Shown piece after piece: positions 45,637 to 55,001 of a stretch of DNA of 64,000 bases. Position 1 is the stretch's first letter, and each line of letters opens with the position of its first letter. A program made the position numbers and the translations under genes. Where the stretch lies: assembly GCA_028622995.1 (NCBI GenBank), contig JAJQJQ010000096.1:117465-181464 (forward strand), read 5' to 3'. The notes under the pieces are model-generated. The model was given only the letters and a program-made list of their open reading frames with translations, was not told the DNA's origin and ran no database searches. The DNA comes from Panagrolaimus kolymaensis. Taxonomy: Eukaryota; Nematoda; Chromadorea; Rhabditida; Panagrolaimidae.

Positions 45637-46369
45637 TCACTATTACAGCAGACCTCTGTCTCCACTTTGATAAAATAACGAAACAGAAATGATGAGCTTT
45701 AAAAAAGAAATAAAAAATGACGTGTTTTTTTTCTTCAATCAAAACCATTCACTAAAAATACATACAATCAATTGCGATCTAATAGCTGATTTTTCTTTTT
45801 TATCCAATGGAATCTTAAAGGGTTTATTTTAAAAGAAATGTGTTTTGCTGGTTCGAAGCTTCCGGCAATAATTTGATGAATGATCAAAGATGAGAAATAT
45901 CAACCAATAACAAAAGAAAATCAAAAAGTTTGATGTAAATGCAAAAATTATAATAAAAGTTTGGTTGGAAAAAATATTGCTCTCTGATTTTTAATTCCAT
46001 AAATTCGAATCAAAATGAAAATAATTTGCAATCTTGAATTCAAGTTTTAAAAAAAGCTTCGAAAATGATTCAAAAACTCGAAAATCTTGAGCTTTCAACT
46101 AAAACTTTAATGTAAAATCATAAAATTGAGTGGCGCCATTTTTGAGGAACACTGAGTTGAGCAAATTGTCCTCCAAAAAAAACGAAGCTTGCCTAAAACG
46201 AAAAATTCAAAGTTTTTTCTTTCCCAATTTTTCAATCATCAAAAATTTGGCTTCTTTTTTTATTTTATTTAAAAATCAGCTTTTATTATAAACCTTTACA
46301 AAGATGATGGAATCACTGTATTACACTAGAAAGAAAAAGAAGCAACGAATATAAAAGTGGATAAATTTA
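45637..46369. repeat. Dispersed ~400-bp repeat, copy 1, and spacer
   Basis: From about 45690 to 46085 the sequence matches 50590-51025 in the same orientation, with about 75-85% identity by eye. Shared blocks include AACCATTCACTAAAAATACA, CCAATGGAATCTTAAAGG and TTCGAAGCTTCCGG. The remainder is AT-rich spacer leading into the INTS7-like pseudogene. No coding capacity was seen. Confidence 0.7.
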
Positions 46370-48130
46370 TGGTTGAATTTGATCGAGGTATACTTTCATT
46401 CTTTTATTTTTGCTTACTCAATTTTTTTTATTTTCAGCTTTAACCCAAGAACCTTATGTGATGGTATCTACTATAACGGACGCATTTGAATTTCTTCAGC
46501 AACATCCATTTCCTGAAGGTATAAATCGAGTATTCAACACACTTTCAAAGGTTTTTGGCGACAAAACGATCATTCCTGAAACAAAATTGATTCTTCATCG
46601 AATTCTTCAGCTTACAAGAGAATCAAAGCCGTTTATTCATGCTTATCAAACACCGGAAGTTATGCTGAGAAGTATTATGATTGTTAATCACAACTTGGAT
46701 CCTGAAATTCGTGCTCTTTGTTTGATGCTTCTTGAAGCTTTAGCTCCTATCGTCTGTAATGATTCTCATGTAAGTTTATTTTTTATCAATGTTTGAAAGT
46801 AAAAAAATGTTTTTTAGGCTCAACATTTGATAATCGAAGGTCTAAGTGCTCCAACTATAATTGGAAAAATGGCTGCCGTTGTTGCTGTCAAACAATTTGT
46901 TCAACACTCAAAGTAACTTTATCATCTTTCTTCCTCGTTTATTTACACATACAGATATCGTTTTTAGGCAATTTTGTGAACTTGTTATTCAAAAATTTGA
47001 AGATCTCTTGTTTTCTTCTGAACTCAATGCAAATTTGAAAGTCAACCTATCAAGATTTTACCTTACTTTCGTGATGGCGTAACGCTTTGCGACAGAATTT
47101 ATGCACTTGGAAAACGTTTACTGGGAGAACATTTTGAAAAAGAAGTTACTCTAGCTGCTTATGATTTGTTGACTCATGTTGCTTGCTGGAAAAGGTATTC
47201 AAGTTGCTGAGCATCTCAACTTTCTTATGGATACCGTCGATGCATATGAAAATGACCAAGAGCTCGTAACAAATTTATTGAAGAATTTAGCTGAAATATG
47301 TTCATCATCTCATTGAGAAAAAGAACAAGTTGTTGTAAGTTTACTAACTCCGTTAGCTTTTCACTGTTTTGGATTTCAGAGGCTGATCAACTTCAAACGA
47401 TTATTTGAAAAACAGAAATCTTCTACTGCTGTTTATTACTTTATAAAGTGCATGAATGCTTTCACTTCACAATCAAGGTTTATGGAAGAAATCAAAAGTG
47501 CTGATACATTTCTTATTTCAATTCTCAGTCATCCAAATTTTAATGTCACCGTAAAAGCTGCAAGGATTTTAGTGATTTTTCAAGATTCTGAAGCTGGTGC
47601 TATAACTTTGGTTAATTTTCTTCCAAATCTGATTGAACGAATGTCAAAAGCAAGACCCAAAGAACAAAGAATTGTATGTTTATGTTCTCGTTAGTTTCAT
47701 TTTGATCCATTTTTTTCAGATGTGTAAAATTCTCTTGGATTATTGTGGAAGTAAAATAACGACCGAAGAAGCCGTTAAATTTATTATTGGTTATCTAATC
47801 AACTCAACTTCCATGGAATAACCAGCTTTTAACATGATCTTAGAAACAATCAATGCTGTTTGTGCACAATTTCCACGAATATATCCAATTTGCTGAAAAG
47901 GTTCTCAACAAGCAACTTAAAATTGTTCAATCTCAAAACGATGTCGTAATGGATGGAAGCTACTTGCCGATATTTGATCCACCACTTCATTTATTTTCTA
48001 TCCTTCTGTCATCAGAATATGCAAGAGGATCTACGGCATTACCACTAGCTGATCTTGTAAAAGATAATGGAGGTGATTGATTCCAGTGATGATACATATT
48101 TATTGCTCATTATCAACATGCTTATGAGGT
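46370..48130 (+). pseudogene. INTS7-like (Integrator subunit 7) pseudogene, introns kept
   Basis: The first exons read well: MVEFDR (46370), then after an intron ALTQEPYVMVSTITDAFEFLQ, HPFPEGINRVFNTLSKVF and LDPEIRALCLMLLEALAPIV, then HLIIEGLSAPTIIGKMAAVV. This ARM-type pattern, with the PFP..IN and R...L.ML..LA.I motifs, fits the N-terminal half of Integrator subunit 7, which acts in snRNA 3' processing and transcription termination. At about 47060 the frame breaks (continues as PYFRDGVTLCDRIYALGK), again at about 47190 (AGKGIQVAEHLNFLMDTV), and stops interrupt at 47320, 47820 and 47895. Introns remain, so it arose by DNA duplication, not retrocopying. A functional parent gene should exist elsewhere. 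Confidence 0.75.
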
Positions 48131-48157
48131 GAGTTCTTTTTTACTTTTGTGTTTATT

Positions 48158-48290
48158 CCTCTCGTCAGCCACTGATGAGCCCGGGCGAGAGGATTGATTT
48201 TGTATTACTATTGTTTGTTTTGACTCTAATGCGATTGCATTAGCTGCTTTAATATTAACTTGCAATCTGGTTAACGGGCGAAATTGCATG
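48158..48290 (+). ncRNA. Hammerhead-like two-hairpin RNA, copy A
   Basis: Hairpin 1 stem CCTCTCG/CGAGAGG (48158-48164, 48186-48192) encloses TCAGCCA-CTGATGA-GCCCG. Hairpin 2 stem CTTGCAAT/ATTGCATG (48259-48266, 48283-48290) encloses C-TGGTTAA-CGGGC-GAA. Between them is a third hairpin (CTAATGC-GATT-GCATTAG, 48225-48242). The loops pair TCAGCCA:TGGTTAA (one A-C mismatch) and GCCCG:CGGGC. CTGATGA, the AUC triplet and GAA plus the closing A:U pair match the hammerhead core. Predicted cleavage is after C48267. The activity is inferred; the base-pairing is read directly. Confidence 0.65.
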
Positions 48291-48641
48291 ATTAAACTTT
48301 GAGACATTTTGTGTTTTACCTTTTTGTTTCAGGTGTTTTAGGTTTCAAAAGAAGAAATGAAGTGAATTAAGATGTTTTGTATTGTTATTGTTTTGTTATG
48401 TTTTTATGTTTTTGTTGTAATAAAAGAGTTGTTTTATAAACACTGCTTGTTTTTCTTTGATAATGAATAAACTTGAATGAATTGTCGAGCTATTTTGCTC
48501 GACTCATTAACCATACCTTTTGATTCTAAACCTTATGCCGACGGTTGTTCTTTTACCGTAAGATGTTGCCCATCTAATTATTGAATACTTTGTCTTACTT
48601 GCACCTGAATAGCTAAGGTTCACAATAGGAATTGTTTTCAG
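48250..48641 (+). promoter_or_regulatory. Upstream region of gene A, near-identical to that of gene B
   Basis: About 390 bp that differ from 54960-55352 at only about two positions (T/C near 48364, G/A near 48630). It contains half of the hammerhead-like RNA, a TTTTTGTTTCAG acceptor, an AATAAAA near 48420, a GTCGAGC-TATTTT-GCTCGAC hairpin (48485-48504) and a final TTTTCAG ten bases before the gene A ATG. It probably contains the promoter and the spliced-leader acceptor. Confidence 0.6.
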
Positions 48642-48651
48642 AATCTGCAAA

Positions 48652-49434
48652 ATGGTTAGCGAACAAAAGAAGATCCTTGCCATTCCACACAAGTTTCCAT
48701 GGTCATTTAAAAGCTTTGACATTAAGCGATGCGATGCTCCTCATGCTGGTTTACAACTTGCTAAGTGGGCTGCTCGTATGTGTAAGAAGTGGGAAGAAGG
48801 AACTTATGCCTATCTATTAGTTCACGATAATTGGTCATATGAACAGATTGCTGCTGCATTCAAGATCTTCAAGGAACATGGTATAAAGGTGCTGTTCCTC
48901 ATTCCTGGTAGTCGTCCGGATGCAAATAGCTTGGCCTTCAACCTGAACAACCTCATAGAATACATGGCTTGCCCTGTTGGAAGCATTGAAGAAGTTAGAG
49001 GCATGGTATTTCGAGCTGAAGCAGCTATCGAACAACCTGTTGATGAAGAAGAACAACGTGGTGAAGAAGAACTTCGTGCTCAAAAGACGGAAGAAGAACG
49101 ACTTGCTCGCGAAGAAGAAGAACGTCAACGCCGAGAAGAAGAGGAACTTCGTGCTCAACAACTTGAAGAAGAACGACTTGCTCGCGAAGAAAAAGAACGT
49201 CAACGCCGTGAAGAAGAAGAAGAAGAACGTCGTCGACAATCCCACGAACAACATCGACAACAACAACAAAAACGTCGTATCAAAGAAGCGCAAGAACAGC
49301 TTGCTCGTGAGGAAGAAGAACATCGCGCGGAAGAAGAAAGCCGTCGTGATAAAGAAGCTCGCATGATGAAACGCGCAAGAGAAGCAAATGAAGGTGGTGG
49401 TGATGAAGGTTGTAAGAAAAAAAAGAAGGCATGA
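48652..49434 (+). CDS. Gene A: new N-terminal domain plus charged helix
   Basis: Single exon, 260 aa, preceded by TTTTCAG at 48635-48641. Residues 1-120 form an alpha/beta-like domain shared with gene B (KKILAIP.KFPW.F, AKWAARM, GTYAYLLVHDNWS, ILKxHGIKV-type block reading FKEHGIKVLFLIPG.RP, VGSIEEVR..VFR). No known family is recognised. Residues about 125-240 are a Glu/Arg/Gln-rich charged segment with repeats such as LEEERLAREE and RQRREEE, likely a single alpha-helix or coiled coil. The frame stops at TGA 49432 after GCKKKKKA, but downstream in the same frame 26 further codons (SGSQTGEETGDKDSFWDF) match gene B's tail. Gene A is therefore probably truncated by a new stop. AATAAA lies near 49588. 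Confidence 0.65.
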   Translation: MVSEQKKILAIPHKFPWSFKSFDIKRCDAPHAGLQLAKWAARMCKKWEEGTYAYLLVHDNWSYEQIAAAFKIFKEHGIKVLFLIPGSRPDANSLAFNLNNLIEYMACPVGSIEEVRGMVFRAEAAIEQPVDEEEQRGEEELRAQKTEEERLAREEEERQRREEEELRAQQLEEERLAREEKERQRREEEEEERRRQSHEQHRQQQQKRRIKEAQEQLAREEEEHRAEEESRRDKEARMMKRAREANEGGGDEGCKKKKKA

Positions 49435-49599
49435 CTTGAAACAGCTGCGGTAGAAAAAAGTGGAAGCCAGACGGGAGAGGAAACTGGTGATAAAGATTCC
49501 TTTTGGGACTTCTAGTTGATTATTTAAATTTTGTTTATGTTGATTTTTGTTTTATTTAAATTAATATTTTGTTGTTCTAGTTTGTTAAATAAAAGGTTT

Positions 49600-50010
49600 A
49601 CAAAAAAATGAAACTTTATTTTTAGGCTTGATGAAGTGCAGCTGCAATTTCCCCGACATTTTTTTTTGAAGCAACAAACTTTTTCTTGTCTTTTTCTTTC
49701 AGCTTTGCCGAAAAGAGATCATTGGTAATCACTTTTTTAATGAACAAATTTTTCTTTATCATTGATAATATTTGGAAAGTTTAAAGCAAAAATAACTTTG
49801 CATCATCATGATTACTTAAATTTAATCTTAAACACTTTTGCGTAATTCTTGGGTTCCTTTCTTCTCCTTTTTTCAGGCTTTTTAAATAAACAAAATCAAG
49901 CTTCCTGGGCTTTTGATCTTTTGTTTTTTTATTTGTCTTTTTTAACAACATAAACCTTCTTTCTAAATGGCAGGATTTTCGTATCAGTATTACCTCGCCG
50001 CTGGCGATTG
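49600..50010 (+). repeat. Downstream duplicated segment of gene A
   Basis: Matches 57075-57480 (same orientation) at about 95% by eye, from GCTTGATG.AGTGCAGCTGC through CTTTTTTCAGGC and TTTCTAAATGGCAGG to CTCGCCGC. Near its end a short frame (MAGFSYQYYLAA) is shared by both copies and then diverges, marking the duplication edge. With 48250-48641 it brackets genes A and B in one duplicated block. No gene is assigned. Confidence 0.8.
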
Positions 50011-50015
50011 CTATA

Positions 50016-50370
50016 ATTCGAAAATAAAAGCAAGCCTCTTCTTTTTTTAAAGGTTAAAATTTAAAAAGAAAAACTTTGTATTTCAAGGAAGCATTTTATG
50101 AATGTAAAATTATAGTTTATGACTAAAGTAAAAAACACGAATAATAAATGGAAATGCCATTCACAAAAAATATTATAAATCAAATTGGTTTAAAAAGCAA
50201 CTTAAATTATTTTTTGTGGAGTTTCATTTTTTGATATAACAAAATCAAACAGTAGAGAAAAAAATGAAACGACGATACTTATCTCGAAAAATGGAGCTAA
50301 AAAGCTAAAAAGTTTTTTTTTTTTACAAATTTTCCTTTTCCATTTTTTTTTTGATATTGAAAGTTACAAA
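50016..50370 (+). repeat. Dispersed ~350-bp repeat, copy 2
   Basis: Near-identical to 38182-38530, same orientation, starting within ten bases of the end of the gene A duplicated segment. This abutment suggests that a rearrangement or insertion broke the block here. Confidence 0.8.
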
Positions 50371-50589
50371 AAAAACTCAATGGATGGATGAAAGTTCAAA
50401 TATTTGAAAAAATTTATTTTTTGATAAACTTTTAACTAAATCTTACTAATTTGTTTATGGTGTTTCCATAAAACTCAATTGCTGGCAAAATAATGCGGCT
50501 TAAAAAAAGTTTGGCCATGAAACTATTGCAACACATTGAAGTGTTCAGAAACTCCATGAAGCGAGATCGTCGAAATATTTTCTTTAAAA

Positions 50590-51025
50590 AAGAATAAATG
50601 TGACTTGTTTTTTTTCTCTTCTTCAAAGAAAACCATTCACTAAAAATACATACTTTTATTTTTGATATGATTGCTGGATGCCATTCTTCTTTTTTTAACC
50701 AATGGAATCTTAAAGGTTTTATTTAAAAAGAAATGTGTTTCGATTGTTCGAAGCTTCCGGAAATATTGTGTTGGATGATCAATGATTAGAGATAAAAATG
50801 GTTCAACAAATAACAAAAAGAAAAAAAACTAATCGAAATCGAAAATCTTTTTAATCTTTTTCTTCGCATTTTAGGCCTGAAAATCAAAGTTTTAAAGGAC
50901 ACGTAAAAATTATAATAAAAAGTTGGCTGGAAAAAACGTTGCTCACTGATTTTTAATAAAAGCCATAATTCGAATCAAAATGGAAATAATTGCAATCTTG
51001 AATTTTAGTTTTAAAAAAGCTTTGA
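50590..51025 (+). repeat. Dispersed ~400-bp repeat, copy 2
   Basis: Matches 45690-46085 in the same orientation with scattered differences. With the repeats at 50016-50370 and 51990-52190 it fills most of the space between gene A and the RNA array, so this interval is a mosaic of repeated DNA. Confidence 0.7.
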
Positions 51026-52320
51026 AGTGACAATTCCGATATTTGGAATCGAACAAAACTAAACCAAGGCATCAAATTTTATTTTGGGAGCAAACAAAAT
51101 TTTACAAGTTTTGTTTTTGTTTTAAATTGAATAACCAAAGCAAAGAAACCTAACCACAATAAAAATCATTGCAAGTTCATTTTTAGCACAACAAAAATAA
51201 AATGTGGAAAGCATTAGTGCAATAATAAATGTTAAAAACTATTACTTTTCATTATCCTTTATGAAAATTTCGTTCAAAGCTTTTTTGGGTTTAGAATTGT
51301 AATAACTACATTCTCGGCATGCATCCTCCTTGTTTTATGCTTATTTTTTTTCCTTTTTTTTATAAACTAAAATCCAGTTTGTCCATTATCTTCAAAAGGC
51401 AAATACATTACAAAAAAGTAATTTGGGTATTTTTTAATCAAAGATTTAAACGCGGTTGAATATTGATTAAATCGTTTTTGAAATGCTCATATAAAAGATT
51501 TGATTGTTTATCGATACTACTACAGTAATTTGACAGCAATGTTTGTTGACAAGATATCTTTTTCGTGAATCGTTCAGAAAGAAAGATGCTATTCATCTTT
51601 TTTTTTACTTAGTTGTAGTTTCTCATTTTTAATAAAACTTTTTTATAGCATAAAATAACAGCTTCACATAGTTTTGTAATATCCTCAACCAGAATGATAA
51701 AAATTCCTATAAACTTCTTTTGATACCGTTAAAAAAAATTGAAGTTGGTTTTTCGAAATGAAAAAGATTTCTTGGATTTAAAAAGAACCCAAATCAGTTA
51801 GTTGTATTTTAAAAAGTATTCAATTGATTTGGTAAAAAAATTTAGGTTTATTTTTGTGAAAAGAATTTTTAGCTTCTTTTTTTCTTCATACATACATTGT
51901 TATTTTATGTAAATTTGCATAAACTACTAGCGAAGATATGTGGAACAATAAAATGATAAAATAAAATTGATGAAGAAATGTGAAAGCCACCGTAGTAATC
52001 CATCCTTGATGGGAAGATTTTTCCCGCCAAAAAGTTATGTTTTGACTCTTTTGCCAACAAAAACTTTTGTTTCAAATTTTTTTTTATCAAACTATTTTTT
52101 TCTGCCATTTTTAGAATCATACAGAAGAAGCAAAAAATTTTGCATATTAATTTTTTATTTTTGCATTCATTAGAAGCATGATGCAGCTTTATTCTAATTT
52201 CAATATGGTCAAAGCTCAAATGTTCCTTCAAGTGCTGGTGGCTTTCTTTCAAATATGTTTTGGATGTTTTCTACCTTCAATCAACGACAAATAATGTTGG
52301 ATCAATGCTGTTTAATTGTT
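51026..52320. other. Gene-free mosaic region with dispersed repeat copy 2
   Basis: AT-rich DNA. About 51745-51830 resembles 18360-18430, and 51990-52190 matches 22725-22960 in inverse orientation. No ORF with coding character was seen. It ends where the RNA array starts. Confidence 0.5.
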
Positions 52321-52340
52321 GAGTTTTCTTTTTCTTTTTA

Positions 52341-52458
52341 CTCCTTTGGTTAGCCACTGAAGAGCTCGGGCCAAAGGAGGTTTATCGTTTTAAAAAGTTT
52401 TTATGTTGTTTGTGTTTCTAATATGTCAACTTATCTGGTTAACGAGCGAAATAACTTG
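52341..52458 (+). ncRNA. Hammerhead-like two-hairpin RNA, copy C
   Basis: Hairpin 1 stem CTCCTTTGG/CCAAAGGAG (52341-52349, 52371-52379), loop TTAGCCA-CTGAAGA-GCTCG. Hairpin 2 stem CAACTTAT/ATAACTTG (52427-52434, 52451-52458; one mismatch), loop C-TGGTTAA-CGAGC-GAA. Loop pairs: TTAGCCA:TGGTTAA (7 bp with one G-U) and GCTCG:CGAGC (5 bp). Compared with copy A, stem 1, stem 2 and the second loop helix all changed while staying paired. Predicted cleavage is after C52435. Confidence 0.65.
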
Positions 52459-52702
52459 TCGGCCATTCCTTAGGCAAAATTGTTTATGTACCTGTAATGC
52501 TTCTTTAGTTATAGGTTTTACTGGTTTCTCTTGGTGGAAATGGTCATGCACTTCAAATGCTTCCAACACATAAAATTCAATGGCTTCTACGATATCTTCA
52601 AACAATCATAATGCTTTATCAAATGTTTTTTTTTCACATGAATTGGATGTTTTTCAATGATAATCAACGTGATGTTTATTTGGTGATTTCTTTTATGTTT
52701 TA

Positions 52703-52833
52703 CTCCTCGGTAAGCCACTGAAGATCCCGGGCCGAGGAGGATTTATGTTTTTACTTATTTTTTTTTGCTCTAATGCTTTGCATTATTGCTTTTAATATTA
52801 ACTTGCTATATGGTTTACGGGTGAAATAGCTCG
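52703..52833 (+). ncRNA. Hammerhead-like two-hairpin RNA, copy D
   Basis: Hairpin 1 stem CTCCTCGG/CCGAGGAG (52703-52710, 52732-52739), loop TAAGCCA-CTGAAGA-TCCCG. Hairpin 2 stem CTTGCTAT/ATAGCTCG (52802-52809, 52826-52833; two mismatches at the base), loop A-TGGTTTA-CGGGT-GAA. Loop pairs: TAAGCCA:TGGTTTA, a double compensatory change against copies C and B, and CCCG:CGGG with a U-U at the outer pair. H17 is A here, still allowed by the NUH rule. Predicted cleavage is after A52810. Confidence 0.6.
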
Positions 52834-52919
52834 TTATTAGTTATCATACTTTGAGAGATGTTTGTGTTTTACCTTTTTGTTTCAGGTGTTTTAGGTATTC
52901 AAAAGAAGAAATGAAAGAA

Positions 52920-53969
52920 AACCATATGCTTCAATTATGTATCGTTTATTTTTACGAAAGAATCAACAAGTTTACATAAATGTGAATGAAAACAAAGTTT
53001 AGAAAAAAGCAATGAAATGAATTCTTAATATGAAAGTTGCATAAAATAAGCTATTTTCAAGGAATGAATGGAGGATGTTATTGAAATGAAACAAATTTAC
53101 AGCAGCAATGGATAAAGCTCTGTTGCTTTTTTGTTTGTTTTGATTTATTGAAATCATGGACTTATTGTTGCACAAATGGTAACTGAAAAAAAACAAGTTG
53201 AACTTTCGTTTTTTTACTTAAAAAAGCAGGCGATGTTTTTTCAATGGTTTTTTCGAAGTGTTTCAAAGTCGTTTGCTTTTTGCTTTCTTTGCCCTTTCAA
53301 CTTTCTTACTCGCGTTTTTCCGAGTAAATGAATGTCATGCAGCTAGTTGAGGTGATTACACGAAAGCTTCTGCTCGCGCTTTTTAAAAGCAAGAGAGCAT
53401 TGATGAAATGTCTCGCACCAAAATCAAAAACTTTTGGATTGCTCAATCTTCTTCTTTTCAATCGAATTTTTTATCTTCACCTTTAACGATTCCGACTGAT
53501 TTTTTCCCCTCCTTTTTATTGCTTCATTTTCTTGGAGTTTTTTCTTACAAAATCCTTGCCGTTTTTTATATTCCCTTTTCGACTTTTTATCGACCTTTTT
53601 CTTCTGTCGAGAATCTTTCCAATGCTTTTGCTTAGAATTCTTTTACCTTCTTCTTTCTTTATTTCGCCCATTTTTGATTCATCAAACGTGAGATTATTGC
53701 CTTAATGGCGATAGCTGAAACACTCAGTTTGTTAGATCATTTGGTTGTAAAAAGCCATCTTTCCTTTTTTATTCCCAATATGCTTTACTTCTTTCCCCTT
53801 TTATTCGCAATACTTACATATGTATTTCGTGCTCATTTATTCGTGTTTTCCCTTTCCCTTATGCTTCAATTTGGTGCTCTTGAATGGTCAAATACTCGAT
53901 GGTGTTCTCTTTCGGATGTCAATGAAATGAAGCTGCTGATGTTGCGACTCTATTAATGGTAAATCCGAA

Positions 53970-54013
<44 letters not shown>

Positions 54014-54026
54014 AATGATGATGATA

Positions 54027-54097
<71 letters not shown>

Positions 54098-54300
54098 ATT
54101 ATGATGCTATTATGATCAAAAGAAATTCAACAACCAATAGGTGATATTCGTTTTCAATGTTCTTGGTCAAAAGTTGCTTTTGTGGTTAACGTTATGTCAT
54201 TGGTATGCTGGTGGCTTCGTTTCAATTATGTTTTTGGATCTTTTTTTGCTTCAATCAAAGACAATTGCTGTTGATGAGTAAATGTTATATGGATGGATGG
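52920..54300. other. Spacer inside the RNA array, with (GAT)n
   Basis: AT-rich spacer between the two RNA pairs. Open frames at 53408-53635 and 53705-53956 are hydrophobic and lack splice or homology support. A long GAT microsatellite lies at 53969-54097. No gene is assigned. Confidence 0.5.
53969..54097. repeat. Microsatellite (GAT)n
   Basis: About 43 near-perfect tandem GAT/ATG triplets with two GATAAT interruptions around 54010-54027. It lies in non-coding DNA and should be highly variable in length. Confidence 0.95.
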
Positions 54301-54317
54301 GTTTTCTTTCTTTTTCT

Positions 54318-54435
54318 CTCCTTTGGTTAGCCACTGAAGAGCTCGAACCAAAGGAGGTTTATCGTTTTAAAAAGTTTTCATGTTGTTTATGTTACTAATA
54401 TGTCAAGTTATCTGGTTAACGAGCGAAATAACTTG
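54318..54435 (+). ncRNA. Hammerhead-like two-hairpin RNA, copy B
   Basis: Hairpin 1 stem CTCCTTTGG/CCAAAGGAG (54318-54326, 54348-54356), loop TTAGCCA-CTGAAGA-GCTCG. Hairpin 2 stem CAAGTTAT/ATAACTTG (54404-54411, 54428-54435; perfect 8 bp, repairing the mismatch of copy C), loop C-TGGTTAA-CGAGC-GAA. Both loop helices are complete. It is the best-paired copy of the set. Predicted cleavage is after C54412. Confidence 0.67.
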
Positions 54436-54871
54436 TCGGCCATTCCTTAGGCAATATTGTTTATGTACTATAACTCTTCTTTAGTTTTAGGTTTTACTGG
54501 TTCACATGGTGGCAAATCTCCTGCATTTCCAACACTTCAATTCATCATGTATATGTTAATACTATGGCACCATAAACAATGCAATGTTAAATGTGGCTTC
54601 TCTTCTTTGATCATTGTTATTGGTTTGATATGATGTTATCAAGAATGTCATTGAAGCTCATGTATTCATCCACAATGGTGCTGTTGATGTTTTTAACATC
54701 TTTCAAAATATCAATCATTCGCATGGATTTTACTCAATAAAGCAATTCAAGTTTATGTTTCTTTCATGGATATGGTCAACGCTTATGTTTTTACTCTACT
54801 GATACTGAATGTTTTTCAATGATGATCAACGTAATGTTTATTTGGTGATTTGTTTTATGTTTTATATTTTA

Positions 54872-55001
54872 CTCCTTGGAAAACCACTGATGAGCCCGGG
54901 CCAAGAGAATTTATGTTTTGCTTATTTTGTTTTTGCTCTAATGCTTTGCATTATTGCTTTTAATATTAACTTGCAATCTGGTTAACGGGCGAAATTGCAT
55001 G
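54872..55001 (+). ncRNA. Hammerhead-like two-hairpin RNA, copy E
   Basis: Hairpin 1 stem CTCCTTGG/CCAAGAG (54872-54879, 54901-54907; one bulge), loop AAAACCA-CTGATGA-GCCCG. Hairpin 2 stem CTTGCAAT/ATTGCATG (54970-54977, 54994-55001), loop C-TGGTTAA-CGGGC-GAA. The first loop helix is weaker (two A-A mismatches) and the second is complete. It lies about 360 bp before gene B, as copy A does before gene A. Predicted cleavage is after C54978. Confidence 0.6.

Noticed and set aside
48165..48182. C/D-box snoRNA (TGATGA next to CTGA)
   Set aside because: The C box needs a purine before TGATGA but has C, no terminal stem brackets C and D boxes, and some copies read TGAAGA.
53408..53956. Two hydrophobic frames before the GAT microsatellite
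   Set aside because: T-rich composition explains the Phe/Leu content; no signal, splice or homology evidence.
48158..55001. Ordinary type I, II or III hammerhead
   Set aside because: Tried all three strand orders. Hairpin loops closing stems I and II do not exist; only the crossed (pseudoknot) order fits all helices. Pairing between neighbouring copies also fails because stem III partners match only within a copy.
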